DNA of 29,769 nucleotides from Phoronis ovalis (GCA_028565635.1 JAOXYB010033506.1:1-29769); one strand, 5' to 3'; shown: positions 10,509 to 22,739, counted from the stretch's first letter. Program-made: numbers and translations. The notes: generated from the letters alone by a model not told the origin.

Positions 10509-13500
10509 TCAATTCATATTAGTATCATTTTTTAAAGGGAACATTAGAACGTTCGCTTTCATAAAATCCAGATTAGGGAATCTTGATACAACTTTTGAAG
10601 CTTCTTCACTGAGCTGTGACTCTTCTTTGCTTGACTTTGACACTGTTGTTGTTGGAGTAAACTTGGACAATAAACTTTCTAAGGATTGTAATGTCTTTAC
10701 AGGAGATGGTTTTGGAACTTCAGCACTGGATAGAAATTCTGATTCCAATTCTGTAATGCAAAATATGCTAATTTATAATGCTGAAAATAACAGGGTAGTT
10801 TTTTGGGTATCTTTGCTTTTACCAACCATTAGAGTTTTTGATACCTTAATCTGTCCAGAATTCAAAAATTCTCTCATTTGATTGGGTGGTATAACAAAAT
10901 GCAACTTTAAATACAAGAGTGCCTAGCACAAGCATGGACTGGAACAAACACATTAACAGCCTGAGCACAGTGTTACTTTGATTCTAATTTGAATTATTCA
11001 GCCCAAGTTTACAGTTCAATCTGCCATTTGTTTTAAACTTCATACAATCAGACGACTTACAATTTAGCACAACATCCATTTTTTGATAAAAGTTGTCATG
11101 AAACACTGGAAAAACTAGTTCCCACAAAACTGTTATGTAGTGTATACTTAAATGAAACATTAATTGTTAGTTGTTAGAAGCAATGGCATATCAGCAAGCA
11201 ACTTACCAGAAGGCTTTGACATAGCAGGCCGACTGCTTGAAGACACATTGGATGAGAAAAAGTCTAAATCTAATACTGTCTCAGTCTGGTTACCTGCAAG
11301 CAAGACATGCCGCATGTGAGATGCCATTATTAGTCTGTGCAATAAAGCAGTTGTGTGGTTACGTTGCTTATCCTTACTAAGCACTATTTCAAATGACATA
11401 AAAGCAACATTTATAGTACATATTAAAACAAAAACATATCACACAGATTAAATTATCAATGGTTGTATGCTGTAAGCAATGCAGTTACTCATAGGAATGT
11501 TATTATTGCATTGATATGTGATTTTGTCATCTCATCATAGTAGTCTTGCTAATGGTAGGTGGTGTAAGTAATCAAAAGGACACAAGGAACTGTGGGAATT
11601 ATTGAACAAGGTCATTCAAAATCATCTCAGCAGGAGTCCCTGAAATCATCAAGTATCTTCTATATGAATACATGGGTTTACCATATTCTATTTTTATTTC
11701 GTTACAAAATACTGCAAACGTGGGAAAATTACTGGTCACATGGCAAATGACATAATATGATGTGAAACAAAGTTGCATGTCAATGTACACTACAATAAAA
11801 GGTTCATTTGGAGTATTATGGGAAAGGGTTTCCATAGGAATCTACCTGCTTGAAATGTATTGGATGTTTTTTCTACAGATTGACTTCTTTCTGGAATAAA
11901 CAGATTTTTTGCATACACAATATTAATGCAAAGCAAACATGCACAGCAACTTTAGCAACTCCCTTCAAACTGAAGTTTTAGTGTTTTTATACAGATTTCA
12001 TCTAAAGTTAATGCTTTTCTAAAATTTCTGCCAGAAACGTTCATTGCTTTCCTGTGAATTACTTCACAGTTTCAAAATTCAAAAGGATTGTGCAAAGATG
12101 GGAGGCAAGCATTTAGAACTATATTCAGCTATATTCTGTTAAAATTTACTGACAAATTGATTTGATAGTGATATAGCCACTTAACACTTCATGCTGATTT
12201 AGTGATTTTTGTTTGTGCAATGTTGTATATCGGTGCTCTTTTTTTCATTTTGACTGGGAAAAAATAAACCCAAAGTGAGCATCTTTTTCATACTTTGGAA
12301 CATTTTACCAATTTTTTTTCTATAAAACAGGTACATTAGTAAAATCTATTTAATGAATTCATGCAAATTATTGCAGATCAAAATCAAACAATACTTACTG
12401 TCTAGAGGATTTGTTAGTCCACTGCTTGACCAGTCAAATTCTACTGGTGGAACATTGTCCTAAAATACAGAGGCAAGTAAGTATTAGAAGCTGTTCCATT
12501 ATGGTTAATGACAATCCAATCTCATACTATAGCATGAACAGAACGAGTTTGATTCAATCTGGCATTGATTGAACTACAGGATGTTGATTTACTATGTTTA
12601 TTTACTATTTACAAAATTTCTCGTGAAGTGCAGGTTGTATTTTACAGTGCATCACTTAATGAGGGTAACTACATTTGATAATACTTGGAATTTTTAAAAA
12701 AGAGATAGGTTTTTCTGTTAACTCGAGTTCAGATGGTGACTTACATACATGTACCAAGACAATTTAAAGGAACGTGAAACCCTCTTAAAGCATTAATACA
12801 AGTCCTGACTGTCAATCAAATAAATATGCTATTGTTAACATGCAATTATGACTGACTGACTGAAAACAAATATCTTGTGGAGGTGCAGCTATAAACTGGT
12901 AGCCTGCATAACAAACAGATCTGTAGCACTACATGAAAATGTAACAGTATCACAACAACATGCACGAACAAAATGATGACATTATTATTATTGTCTAGCT
13001 GAATGGAGTCAATGTAGAAACACCATACAAAGTCAAATATGATCAATGCAAGTCATTTTATCCTCTGTCAGTTATTGAAAGGTTATTTATTAGAAATACA
13101 AACTTGATTTCAGTTGACGTTGTCTTAATTGAATCAAAGGATTTTACTTTCTTGACAATATTTACACAGTGCAACAGCAGTAGTTGAAACAATCCAGTAA
13201 ATAATAGCTATCATTTGGCATTTCAAACATGTGGTTTATTACCAACATGACGTCAAGTTACCAGAATTAAACAAACACTAAGTCCAAGTGTGTAAAGCAA
13301 CATGTTAGAAGTTAATGTTACTAATATGCTTAGCTCAGCAGTATTTCATACCTGTTGTGGTGGTTCAGTTTTATTAGTATCAATGAGTTTAGGCTCGAGC
13401 TTTTGTTTAAGTTCAAGTGGTCCTTTAGTTGGCTCCAGCATTCCTAAACCAGCAGCAAATATTGGCACTGAAGGTTTTTTATGACCAACCAACTACAAAA

Positions 13501-16500
13501 AATAGTTCATAACTACCTTTAAACATAATTAGAATCAGTTCCAAGAAACATGTAAAGTACAACCGACATTATTAGTAATTTCAAATCAAATGAAATTTGT
13601 GTGCATTAATACTTACATGAAGGTTCTATGCCGATCGTGTGAATATACACACATTGCTGTATTATATGTATATACTTTGCATATATAGCAACTGTAAATT
13701 ATTAAAAATAATAAATATATCATCTTACCATATTCCTTGTATCAACATGAAGGGCATTCAACAAGTGTTGTTTATTCTGCGAGTCATTCCACTGGTATTT
13801 AATTGCTACAGTATTCTCCATGTCACATAACAAAGTAAATATACTGCTGTAATAGAAGTGTTTTCAAGATTGACTTTAATGTTTGAGTTATAATATAAGT
13901 TACAATTATATGTTGTGTTATGCACATATATTTACTTTTCTATGTCTAACATAAGTAAGTTTCACTTAAATTAGATATTTTTCCAAATTTGATTTTCAAA
14001 TTTTGTGGTTTATAGCATATAATGTACCAAGTGAAAAAATACATTAACCTTACACTTTTATTATCCAGTATTAAAATAATTAATATATGAATTAAAATCT
14101 GTGCATACATGTCATTTTTTCCATTATTTTCTGTCACTGCATCAGAATCTAGTAATAATTTAGCCATCAATTCTGGCTCATACATATCTTCTTTATTAAA
14201 ACAGGAATTAATCAGCTGAGCCACCTTTGACTACAAATAAAAACCTAATTAGAAAGACATCAAGTTCAGGAATTTTTTTTATTTCTACAGAACTATTTTT
14301 TAAGTTATACATTGTGTCAAACATCAATTATAAGTTTGTTCTAGCTACAATAAGAGTCATGTTAATTTGTGCTACAACTATATTACAAGGATATGGTGGC
14401 AAAGTAAGTTACAAATGTGTACCACTGAACAGATCTTTCTGACATTTTACATATAACATCCAATGTTCTCCATTAAATAGTGTATACGTGTTCCAGGGCC
14501 AACGAAATTATTTATGTAAACCCCAAACATGGATAGATAAAATATTGATAAATAATACAAGGTTTATGTACTAAAGTTCATTGGTGCCCTGAACAAGTAT
14601 AGGTTTTTTGTGGAGAACACTGAGTTTTCCTTACCTGATTATTATTAGATAAATGAAATTTGGTGGAATGTTTAGTTTGAGATGAGCTATCCATAATTAT
14701 TTCTCGATTCTGACAATCAAATTTTCCAAAATCGTCAAATTCATCATCATCATCTGGTTCACCAAATGTTCCAAAGTCATCAGTTTCGGAATGTCCTTGT
14801 CCAAATGTCCAATCCTCCTCATCGTCATTCTCACTTTTGGACCGAACAAAATTGTCAAAACCTTCAGTTGCATTATTCTGGCTTCCATTAACATCACTTT
14901 TATCAGGTAAAGTTATATCTTCAACATCTACATCTACTTCATCTTCATCTATTTCTTTAAAAGAGTCGATATCTTGATTTGTGTCCTTGTTAGTAAATGA
15001 TTGAAAAGTTGCCCAGCTGTTGCTTGCTGCTGCAGCTTCACTTGATGGGTCTTGAAAGGCTGCCCAGTCATCACCGGATGTCTCAATGTTAGACGGGAAA
15101 GAACTGGATTCTGTGTTAGAATTAGTAACAAAGTCTTCAAAGTCGTCATCGTCATTGTTAACAATATTAGAGTTAGACGGAAAAATATCAACTTTTTCGT
15201 TCGAATTGGTACTGCAAATATCAAATTCATCACTGGCATTACTATCATCACAGTTTATCGAACTCTCTTCCTGGACTATTTCACCTATTTCATAAACCCT
15301 TTCATTTTCTGCAACATTTTCTATATTGTCAATTTGTGAGGTCTTACTTTTATTATCAAACTCTACACTTTCTTTATTTTCATTAACCACAACATCACCC
15401 TGATCTTCAAAATCAGTGTAACACTGTTCATTGTCATTATTTATTCTGTCTACACTGTCACCTATACTGCTAACCTTTTCACAAGAGGAAGTATTTATGG
15501 TGTTGTTTATATGACCAGGAGCTATATCCATCCCCTTATCTGATATATAGTTTGTTTTATCAGAACTGTTATCAGTTGCTGATATATTTTGATCCTTAGT
15601 AGAAATGGAATCTTCACTTTCTTGGAATGCACCAAAACTGTCCTCTCTCTCTCTACTACTATTGCATTGCTCTAACCTAATGTCACTAACTTCCCCAGTG
15701 TTTTCTTGTTCACTCACTCTCGTAACATTTTCCATTGTATCTGAAACTGACTCTTTGTCAGTATTTTGACTTTCCGCATATCCAACAGCAGTGCCATTTT
15801 TATTCTGATCATCTTCATTGTCACTGGAAATGTCATCAAACCAGTCTTTTTCAATGTTGTCTACTTCCACTGTTTTTGTATCGTTACTTCTTATATTCTC
15901 AGTAACACTGTCAATGGTACTACCCTGTATTGCACTTTGTAAATTTTCTTCACCATTTATATCAGACTTGACATCTTGTTGGCAGCCATCGCTGACAATC
16001 CCTTCCCTGTAAGTTTCATTCACCTTATTTTTAATTTCATCTTCTGATGGTTCTGATGGTTGACACAAACTGTTGTTCTTCTGCAGTACCTTTTCTTTGT
16101 TGAAGGAATCAAAATTGCCAAAGTCCTTCTCCCCCGATGCTTGCTCTGTGTCAACCTTGTTACACTGCATCTCTTTATTATTTGCTGTGTCATCACCTTT
16201 TCTATTATAGCTGTTATCAGGAATATCAGAGGATTGCTGTGGATTAGACCTACCCTTCTGGTTTATGGAATCAACATCGTCAATGTTATTTTTATTTACA
16301 TTTTTATTTATGCTATCTCTAGTATCACTAAATGTTGATATATCGTGACTGTTAACATTTGTTTCCAAGTTATCAGTAACATCACATTGGTCAAATGATG
16401 CAAAGTTCCCAAAATCATTGTTGTGAAACTCAGAATTACTAATGTCATTTAGGTGTGATATTTCATCACTATTTGACTGTTTTGAGTTAATATCTATAGT

Positions 16501-16716
16501 TTCTACGGAGCTCTTCATTTTATCATTTATAACACTCTCCGAGTCCTTTTGGAGCGATGTAAAATCAGCAAATCCATTGCTCTGCAGTGGTCCAGGAGCA
16601 CTACTGAAGTCACCAAAATCATCATCGTCATTACCCATGCTATCATCAAAGCTTGGTCCGTCTTCAAACGGTGGAGGACTAGATGATAAGACTGGAGCAA
16701 AATCGGATGAAGACAT
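10509..16716 (-). CDS. AFTPH: Aftiphilin, clathrin/AP-1 accessory protein
   Basis: Eight coding exons: 16716-14635, 14230-14109, 13846-13729, 13492-13352, 12459-12399, 11890-11846, 11293-11207, 10750-10509. All have GT-AG ends, phases agree, and the total is 2898 nt (965 aa; human is about 936). Aftiphilin acts with gamma-synergin and AP-1 in clathrin traffic at the trans-Golgi and endosomes. The N-terminus (SSSPPPFEDGPSFDD, then DDDDFGDF) resembles vertebrate aftiphilin. The 694-residue first exon is acidic and disordered, with many DFGxF-type and WxxF motifs (DFGNF, SFGAF, DWAAF, SWATF, DFGTF, DFGKF), the kind bound by adaptor ear domains. The clathrin-binding region spans exons 3-4 (YQWNDSQNKQHLLNALHVDT, then FAAGLGMLEPTK). 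The C-terminus keeps FDWSSSGLTNPLD, VLDLDFFSS, QLSEEASKVV and ANVLMFP, closely matching the human end. The N-terminal ATG fits a normal family start. Orthology is secure. Confidence 0.95.
13844..13849 (-). other. NAGNAG tandem splice acceptor in aftiphilin
   Basis: The acceptor before aftiphilin coding exon 3 reads TTACAGCAG. Using the first or second AG changes the exon start from 13846 to 13843 and would add or remove one residue without shifting the frame. The split codon is AT|C or AT|T, Ile either way. Confidence 0.5.
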
Positions 16717-16734
16717 TCTACTGACTTCCTTGTA

Positions 16735-16990
16735 CTGTCAATGTATACAGCTAGATATACATTTGTCATGTGCTATTGGTATAAAGCTGAAACGAAAAGA
16801 TATAGGAATGTTAATTTCTGCATCAAAATTCACTTTAATGCTGGTATTGCCATTGGTAATTAGTAAATTTTAGTTTTACGAATTTGTACACCCCAATAAA
16901 AATATAAGAAAGTTATAGCAGTAAAATATTAAAATTACATATCGGAAGGCTAACATTTATAATGAAGACACTCCAAAAGAAACGACCTAC
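16735..16990 (-). other. Possible 5' UTR intron of aftiphilin
   Basis: On the minus strand ACACCAG|GTAGGT forms a good donor at 16990 and TACATTGACAG forms an acceptor ending at 16735, 18 bases upstream of the aftiphilin ATG. Removing this 256-base segment would join a non-coding first exon to the start exon. Signals are reasonable but there is no coding phase to test it. Confidence 0.4.
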
Positions 16991-16991
16991 C

Positions 16992-17518
16992 TGGTGTAAC
17001 CACCTCGAAGGCATAAAGACATAAAATTAAAATGTCACATTGAAGAATTTAATGACTTTAATCATCAGTTTAATGTTTCAGTTTTTGTAGTGATGAGATT
17101 TCCTTTGAAACTTACATGCAAAAAGTACCGATTCTGAAACATTTTCAAGACATATCTCGCTCTTCGGAGATCGTTTAAAATCTGTGGAAGTATAAGAATA
17201 ATATCTAATACTAACCTTCAGTCTTGGGAAGGAGAAATAACCACATTTTGCATGGAAAAGGCGTAATATTGACCTTTGCCTTCATCCCTAAAAATTACCC
17301 ATAGTGCGCTAGATGACTTCCGGAATACAAATATGGGTTTTTAAAATTAATTACTATTATAGCTTTAATCTAAACTTAAATAATATAAAATGACTATTAA
17401 TATCGATTTTTAGTAAATATACGAAACAATATGTTATGTATCGTGTTTAAAAATCTAATTTGTTATAAAGAAACAACTAAATAATTTTCATTAGACCTTG
17501 ATTTGGTGTGTCTTGGAA
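16992..17518. promoter_or_regulatory. Shared divergent promoter region, aftiphilin and cytochrome b5
   Basis: The start codons of aftiphilin (minus) and the cytochrome b5 gene (plus) are 802 bases apart with no other gene between, and the probable aftiphilin 5' UTR exon narrows the gap further. A head-to-head bidirectional promoter is inferred from geometry. No core element was identified with confidence. Confidence 0.4.
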
Positions 17519-18205
17519 ATGTCGTATACCAAGGAAGAAGTCGCTCGTCACAGTAAAAGGGACGATGTTTGGATTATTGTTGATAGAAAGGTATGTGCGC
17601 ACGTGATGAAATCCACATTAAAACAAGACCATGGAAACACGCTCTACTAGTCATCCTAAGTCCATATATCTTCATTTGCTGCAGGTTAAAATTAGTATCG
17701 GTCTTTTAAGTTTTATTTGTTTAGTAATGAAAATGGGGTTATACTTGCACAGGTAGAAATCTTCGTTTATCATGTCAGATTTAGCTGACATTTGAATGAA
17801 CCAGTCAGTATTAAAAATATGATATTGTGAGTGTGTGCATCGATCCATAATCCTAATTAAGTGTTTTATTGGAGGGTTTTGTTAGCGAAACTGGGTAGAT
17901 GCATATTTATAGAATATTTTCATTTTTTCTTTAAATTTAGCATGATTTATAAATACTATCAGATCTCCAATGTAATTTCAATTGTATGACATCGTTTTAT
18001 TCCAATTGCTATATAACTGAGTTTTGTTTTCCAGGTGTATGATGTGACATTATACCTTTGGGAACATCCAGGTGGTGGTGCTATTCTCCGTAATGCTGGT
18101 GGGGACTCATCAATAGGTTTCCATACTCAGCGTGGTCATGGACCTGTTATGAACTTTCTTAAGGAAAAAATCAAGGAATATTACATTGGAGATCTCAAAG
18201 ACTAA
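17519..18205 (+). CDS. Small soluble cytochrome b5
   Basis: Two exons, 17519-17590 and 18035-18205, with donor GTATGT and acceptor TTTTCCAG, joined in phase 0 to give 80 residues and a TAA. It is a cytochrome b5 heme-binding fold: it starts MSYTKEEVARHSKRDDVWII, has the HPGG heme-ligand motif (His35) and a second His at 59. The spacing of 24 residues is that of the two axial heme ligands in cytochrome b5, and VYDVTLYLWEHPGG is the classic strand-turn before the first ligand. There is no hydrophobic C-terminal tail, so it is not the membrane-anchored microsomal type; it is likely a soluble one-electron carrier whose partner reductase or acceptor cannot be told. A His also lies at 54, but 59 fits the ligand spacing. 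The ATG has a favourable context (GGAAATGTC). The gene is divergent from aftiphilin and has an 850-base 3' UTR. Confidence 0.92.
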
Positions 18206-19059
18206 TTGCACTATAATTTGTGTTTGCCGCGCTGACCACTGTTAAGTTTATCGAAGTATGTCGATAAATGTCAAATTGAAATGTTGTGGTTATGATGTTG
18301 TTCCTGATGTTGTTAAGTATATTTTAAAATAGGACACTCAGTGTTGTATCACATAGGAAAGACAAAGCTGAAAGAGTGCTATATGGTTCTTCTAACATTG
18401 TTGAATGAAGTTTGGGTGTACAACAGGGATGTCTAACTAATTACACATTATATAACAGTGTTTACAGTCATAGCTTTATAAATGCAAATGTGATGAGACA
18501 ATAGCACTAATGAGACCATACTTTCCTACATTGTTATAGATCTGGTTTATTATGAAAAAATGTGTTGCCTAGGAACGTCTAAAATGTTAGTGCTTTGGGG
18601 GTTAAAACTCATGGCTGAATATTGATTGGAAATCAAGCCATTGTGCATAGCAGGCTTGTTTGTTGGAACATTTTAGAATATTATTACGGTTATTACACAG
18701 ATAATTATTTATACTTGGAAAAATTGTTGACTATAAAGTGAAAAACCTTTAATTTGTAATTGGTATTTTTAAACTTTTTTTGTGAAAAACTATATATTAG
18801 TAGCATATCTGATTTTCATAGTCTCTGTTTGATTATTCTTACAAGGTAGTATACTGGTATGGTGACCTTTGCTATGTCAATAACACAACAAATGTTTATT
18901 GTTATTGATAATATCTATCATACTCTACCAGTTGTTTTTTTTATTTAAAGGTGTCCATAGAATCAAAATGTCATGTTTTATTTTATTGTTGTTCTTATAT
19001 TCTCTTGTTAATTTGTTTGTTGTTAGTGTTATATAAAATAAACTGTTAAATAAAATAAA
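18206..19059 (+). other. 3' UTR of cytochrome b5 gene with clustered poly(A) signals
   Basis: AT-rich non-coding sequence after the TAA at 18203-18205. Three AATAAA hexamers cluster at 19037-19042, 19049-19054 and 19054-19059 (the last two overlapping by one base), which probably mark the mRNA end. Confidence 0.6.
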
Positions 19060-19079
19060 TGTTGTAGATATTCAGCAGA

Positions 19080-19884
19080 CCATTACTAATAAATACTGAA
19101 TATTTCCAAAATTATGTGAGAAAACATTTAAAATATTTCTTAATTTTAAGTAATATTGGAAGAAAAATACTTAAAATTTATTTTGCTTATGGTCTGTTAC
19201 ACAGTTAGAAAAATATATGCAAACACTTCTATCACTTAAACATATTTATTGTAACACATATTACTAACTACAGTTAATTTACAAAATCTATTTAATCTAT
19301 CTAACCACTTACATATGATACCGGCACTGATTTCAACTGTACATCATAACATCACATCACTGGAGAAGTATTTACAATCTAGTCACGATTTAATGTTAGT
19401 TGAGAAAAGTATGTACAGACTTACTAATATGTAAAATTCAGTCACCGTTATTGATAAACAGTCAACTACTGATATGAGATGTTTACCTTTATTGTTTGAT
19501 TTTGAATTTTTAATTAGATAATATTCTTACTTGCTACATATCTCCCTGACAACTAAGTACAGGTGACAAAAAGTACATGGTCAGGACTTTAAGTTAGTAA
19601 ACAAACCGTACCGTCGCGTTCCTTACATTTAGTACCTGTACAGTTACAAAACTTTGGAAGTAAAATTTAAGAACGAAAATAATTGTGCTTTATAAATATA
19701 GACTAAGGGAATATCATATGAGTCAGACATATGTTTATGTCAATACCAATATTTTGCACTGCAATCTAGCTGAAATGAAACAAAGTCACTTTGATTTACT
19801 TTTATTTTAAATTAATTATTCAAATTGCATCTAGCTTGGTAATAAAACTAATAAGCTTTCTGCTAGGAAGTTTAAGTACGTGTA
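19080..19884. other. Spacer between convergent transcripts
   Basis: About 800 bases between the cytochrome b5 poly(A) cluster and the likely end of the minus-strand orphan gene. AT-rich, with no ORF, RNA gene or clear repeat seen. Confidence 0.45.
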
Positions 19885-19890
19885 TTTATT
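19885..19890 (-). other. Poly(A) signal of the intronless orphan gene
   Basis: AATAAA on the minus strand, about 150 bases after the stop codon at 20043. Another occurs at 19801-19806. Either gives a short 3' UTR. Confidence 0.45.
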
Positions 19891-20042
19891 TAATACTAAA
19901 ACGGAGGCCATATTATGTTATTGTTAACATACATATTACAAAGTGAGGGTCTCGGGGATCTCGTTCTTTAAAAAAATGATTTCTAAAAAATCTGGTACCG
20001 TCCCCGAAATACAACCAGAATTAACTTTTTAGTTATTCAGTT

Positions 20043-21617
20043 TTACTGGTGGTACTTGGGAGTCCTGATATATCTACAAAACTGATGGGCTATCCACCAT
20101 TTACGAATGCTCCTATTTTCCTCACCAACTTCCTTTAGCCCTAATTCACGAGCTTTCAGTATTTGTCCTGTGGTTAATGTATTCAACCATCTACTGGCAG
20201 CATCGCGGGCTTTTTCTAATTCTGTTTTTTCCATGTTTTCTAGTATAGTAATCGCTGCATCTTTGTTTCCCGTAGATGTAGTTTTAAACGCTAGTACTGC
20301 TACGGATACAACAGCTTGCATAGATATTTTCCCTTTTTTATTCTTTTTTGCTTCTTCCTCCTGCTTCTGTCTGACAAGAAGTGGATCAAGTAAGGGAGAA
20401 CACATTTCGTAAGCAGCCTTCACAACGTCACTTTCGGGGTTTTCCACTGTCGCATTTTGTCCGCGTCCATAAATTTCCCCCATCATTACTATACTTCTTG
20501 TAGCCGGATCGTCGTCTGTTTTGTTTTGATGATGTTTATACCTTTTGTACTCCTCTGGATTACTTTGTACTAATTTCAAATAATCTACAAGAGGCTTAGG
20601 GTCTACTTTTATTTTATCCTCCCAACTTATTTGCTTTTTCACTCGATTTTTCATTACGTTTATTCTATTTGCTTTTCTTGCTATGTCTGCCATTGTGTTT
20701 CCTGCCATGAATCCCACGTCTAAATGTTGGTCGTCTGCTTCTACTGCAGAGTTTTCGTCGGAAACGTGAGAATTTTTGTCATCATTATTAACATCATTGT
20801 TTTCATGATTGCAATCATCAGCTATTAGTCTTTCGTATATTTTGTTTTCGTCTTTGTTACATTCTGCCTGCTTTTTTGCTCGTATTTCTGTTCTCATTTT
20901 TCGTGCAGTCTCCAATGTCTTGAAATCTTTGGGATTATATCCATTGTCCTTCAACATTTTATCATGACAACTAAAGAAACTATTTCTTGGAAGTGTAGCC
21001 CCGTAGTATTCTCTCTTATGCGGCTTCCAACAAGGTTCAGTTACAATAGTTTTTAACCGTTTTTGACAGTGTGCCGTGGATATTTTGCGAGTTTCAGTCT
21101 TGTGTGTTGACGCAGATGATATCCTAAAATTCCCTACGTTTTGCTGTAATCTACCTATTGCACTGTATGGTCTGATTGCACTTGAAGAAATATAAGTGTT
21201 CTTCACTAAATTATCTCCAGACTTCCTTGGCAGGGAAACATTGTCTAGTTCTTTGTTCTTTTTCTCTGATGTAATGTTACTTTTTCTCATAGATTCCCGA
21301 GAAACGTGAAAGTATTTTCTGGCATTCGAATTCCAAACAGGTAATTTCATGGTAATTGTTACTTGAAATCCTGGTTGTTCCTTCTCCACCAAGTGTGTTC
21401 CGTTCTGTTTTTTTATATCGACGTTTCCATTATTTTTTTTAATATTTACATTTTTAGTTGATAACGCTACTGAATTCTGGTCACCTGAACCCGTTTTTAT
21501 ATTTTCCACCTTATGATTGATACTCTCCTTGTCTATATTTCTGTCTTCCAGGTGTTCTCGCGTCGTTAGCCAAGAATGAACCTTATTTTGAGCAGGGTCT
21601 TTCGCCATTGATTCCAT
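20043..21617 (-). CDS. Intronless 524-aa protein of unknown function
   Basis: A single uninterrupted 525-codon frame, the second longest in the window, in AT-rich DNA where chance frames are short. I do not recognise the family. Residues 1-130 are polar, Asn/Lys-rich and low in complexity. A basic middle part includes SAIRPYSAIGRLQQN and CWKPHKREYYGATLPRNSFF. A Lys/Arg helix (TARKMRTEIRAKKQAECNKD) is followed by an acidic Asn/Asp stretch. The C-terminal 200 residues look folded and mainly helical, with VDYLKLVQSNPEEYKRYKHH, a charged helix at QEEEAKKNKKGK, an Ala/Val-rich segment (MQAVVSVAVLAFKTT) too short and polar-flanked to be a clear membrane anchor, and the ending KWWIAHQFCRYIRTPKYHQ. 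There is no signal peptide. Met1 (MESM) is used; Met4 is an alternative. Every other complete gene here has introns, so this may be a retrocopy or a fast-evolving lineage-specific gene. RPxSA-like motifs occur in some ciliary proteins, but that is too weak to assign. Confidence 0.75.
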   Translation of the reverse strand: MESMAKDPAQNKVHSWLTTREHLEDRNIDKESINHKVENIKTGSGDQNSVALSTKNVNIKKNNGNVDIKKQNGTHLVEKEQPGFQVTITMKLPVWNSNARKYFHVSRESMRKSNITSEKKNKELDNVSLPRKSGDNLVKNTYISSSAIRPYSAIGRLQQNVGNFRISSASTHKTETRKISTAHCQKRLKTIVTEPCWKPHKREYYGATLPRNSFFSCHDKMLKDNGYNPKDFKTLETARKMRTEIRAKKQAECNKDENKIYERLIADDCNHENNDVNNDDKNSHVSDENSAVEADDQHLDVGFMAGNTMADIARKANRINVMKNRVKKQISWEDKIKVDPKPLVDYLKLVQSNPEEYKRYKHHQNKTDDDPATRSIVMMGEIYGRGQNATVENPESDVVKAAYEMCSPLLDPLLVRQKQEEEAKKNKKGKISMQAVVSVAVLAFKTTSTGNKDAAITILENMEKTELEKARDAASRWLNTLTTGQILKARELGLKEVGEENRSIRKWWIAHQFCRYIRTPKYHQ

Positions 21618-21983
21618 GATTTAGTTTGATCGGAATTATAAAATTAAACAGAAAAATTACAACTATTAAGGCAGAGCAAGTGGCCGCACACTAATTGAGA
21701 CATCTCTACACATTCATTGTGTTATTGTCGTGACAAGATAATAGCCACGTCATGAAACGATATTTCCTGTAGCTCGTGTTTAATTAAGTGTATAAAATTA
21801 TGCAATTTATCTATTATGTAAACAATGTCTCATCTTCATGACAACACTAATTTTTCTCAGTTCCTAGAAATTACGACTTGTTACGAGAAAAGTAGGGTCT
21901 TTAATTGTATCTTCAAATTCAGAACTACGAATTATACGTACACTGTTTTTTTCCTTATATCAAATTACAGTGATTATGCTAAA

Positions 21984-22238
21984 TTATATGTCTTGGAAAA
22001 ATACAAAACATCCAGCCAATCGTAGACGAATGTGATCTTTCCACAAGCGTTCTCTCTTTAGTATATTTGTCCCCGATTGTCCATGGTAATATACGCAAGC
22101 TTGCTTTCTTAATCTGTCTGTTGCCTGGTCATACGTAAGCTTATTACGGATTGCAATATAAAAAAGAACGGAAGGGTCGATTGTTGCACTTAGAACATAA
22201 TGCCCTGAACTATTATCAGGGCGTAAGCTCCAGAGCAT
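21984..22238 (-). other. Uncertain 84-codon open frame, possible gene relic
   Basis: A minus-strand frame with protein-like composition (LTYDQATDRLRKQACVYYHG and ERLWKDHIRLRLAG) and visibly higher GC than its flanks. An AG acceptor (ATAGTTCAG) lies within its start region, but I find no matching donor or neighbouring exon. It could be an isolated exon, a decayed mobile-element fragment or chance. No family recognised. Confidence 0.2.
22202..22222. repeat. Perfect 7-bp hairpin
   Basis: GCCCTGA (22202-22208), a 7-base loop, then TCAGGGC (22216-22222). The stem is GC-rich in otherwise AT-rich DNA. It lies inside the uncertain open frame and has no known role. Confidence 0.6.
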
Positions 22239-22739
22239 TTAATAATCTCCAGTTTTGATCCTGCTTTATTAAATATAAACAGAGTATGGCAATATATTAA
22301 AATAGGAAGTTCTCGATCAAATAAGCAGGAGATTAAAAGCGATTTTAAAACATTCCAGTGGCATTTTGACGAATTTATTGCAATGGGCACCTATTTTCAG
22401 AATATAATTTTTATTGGATTTTTTCAAATAAATATTATAATTTTAAAGCATTCAAGTACAAATGAATCCTTTCTATAGCATTTTAGAAATATTTTATTTT
22501 TAAAATAACCGGTTTTTCCAAGTCCCGGTATGTACATTTAGAATTACACTGAAATAAACAAACTTCTTTGTCAAAAGCTGACTAAATCCAGAGTATCCAT
22601 CTATTCCTCTTATCTATTCCTTGATCATTTCACTATTCGTGAAATAAACCTAATTGGAAATTATCAAAAGTATTTAAAAATCCAGAATAAATTATTGCAG
22701 CGGTTCGAGATTAGCGTATACATGTAACTATAATGCACT

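Noticed and set aside
11599-11835. 78-codon minus-strand frame in an aftiphilin intron
   Set aside because: It lies in the intron adjacent to the 45-base exon 11890-11846. It has no homology I recognise and does not fit the aftiphilin phase.
16442-16873. 143-codon plus-strand open frame over the aftiphilin start
   Set aside because: Antisense shadow of the acidic aftiphilin exon, which has clear homology and phase support.
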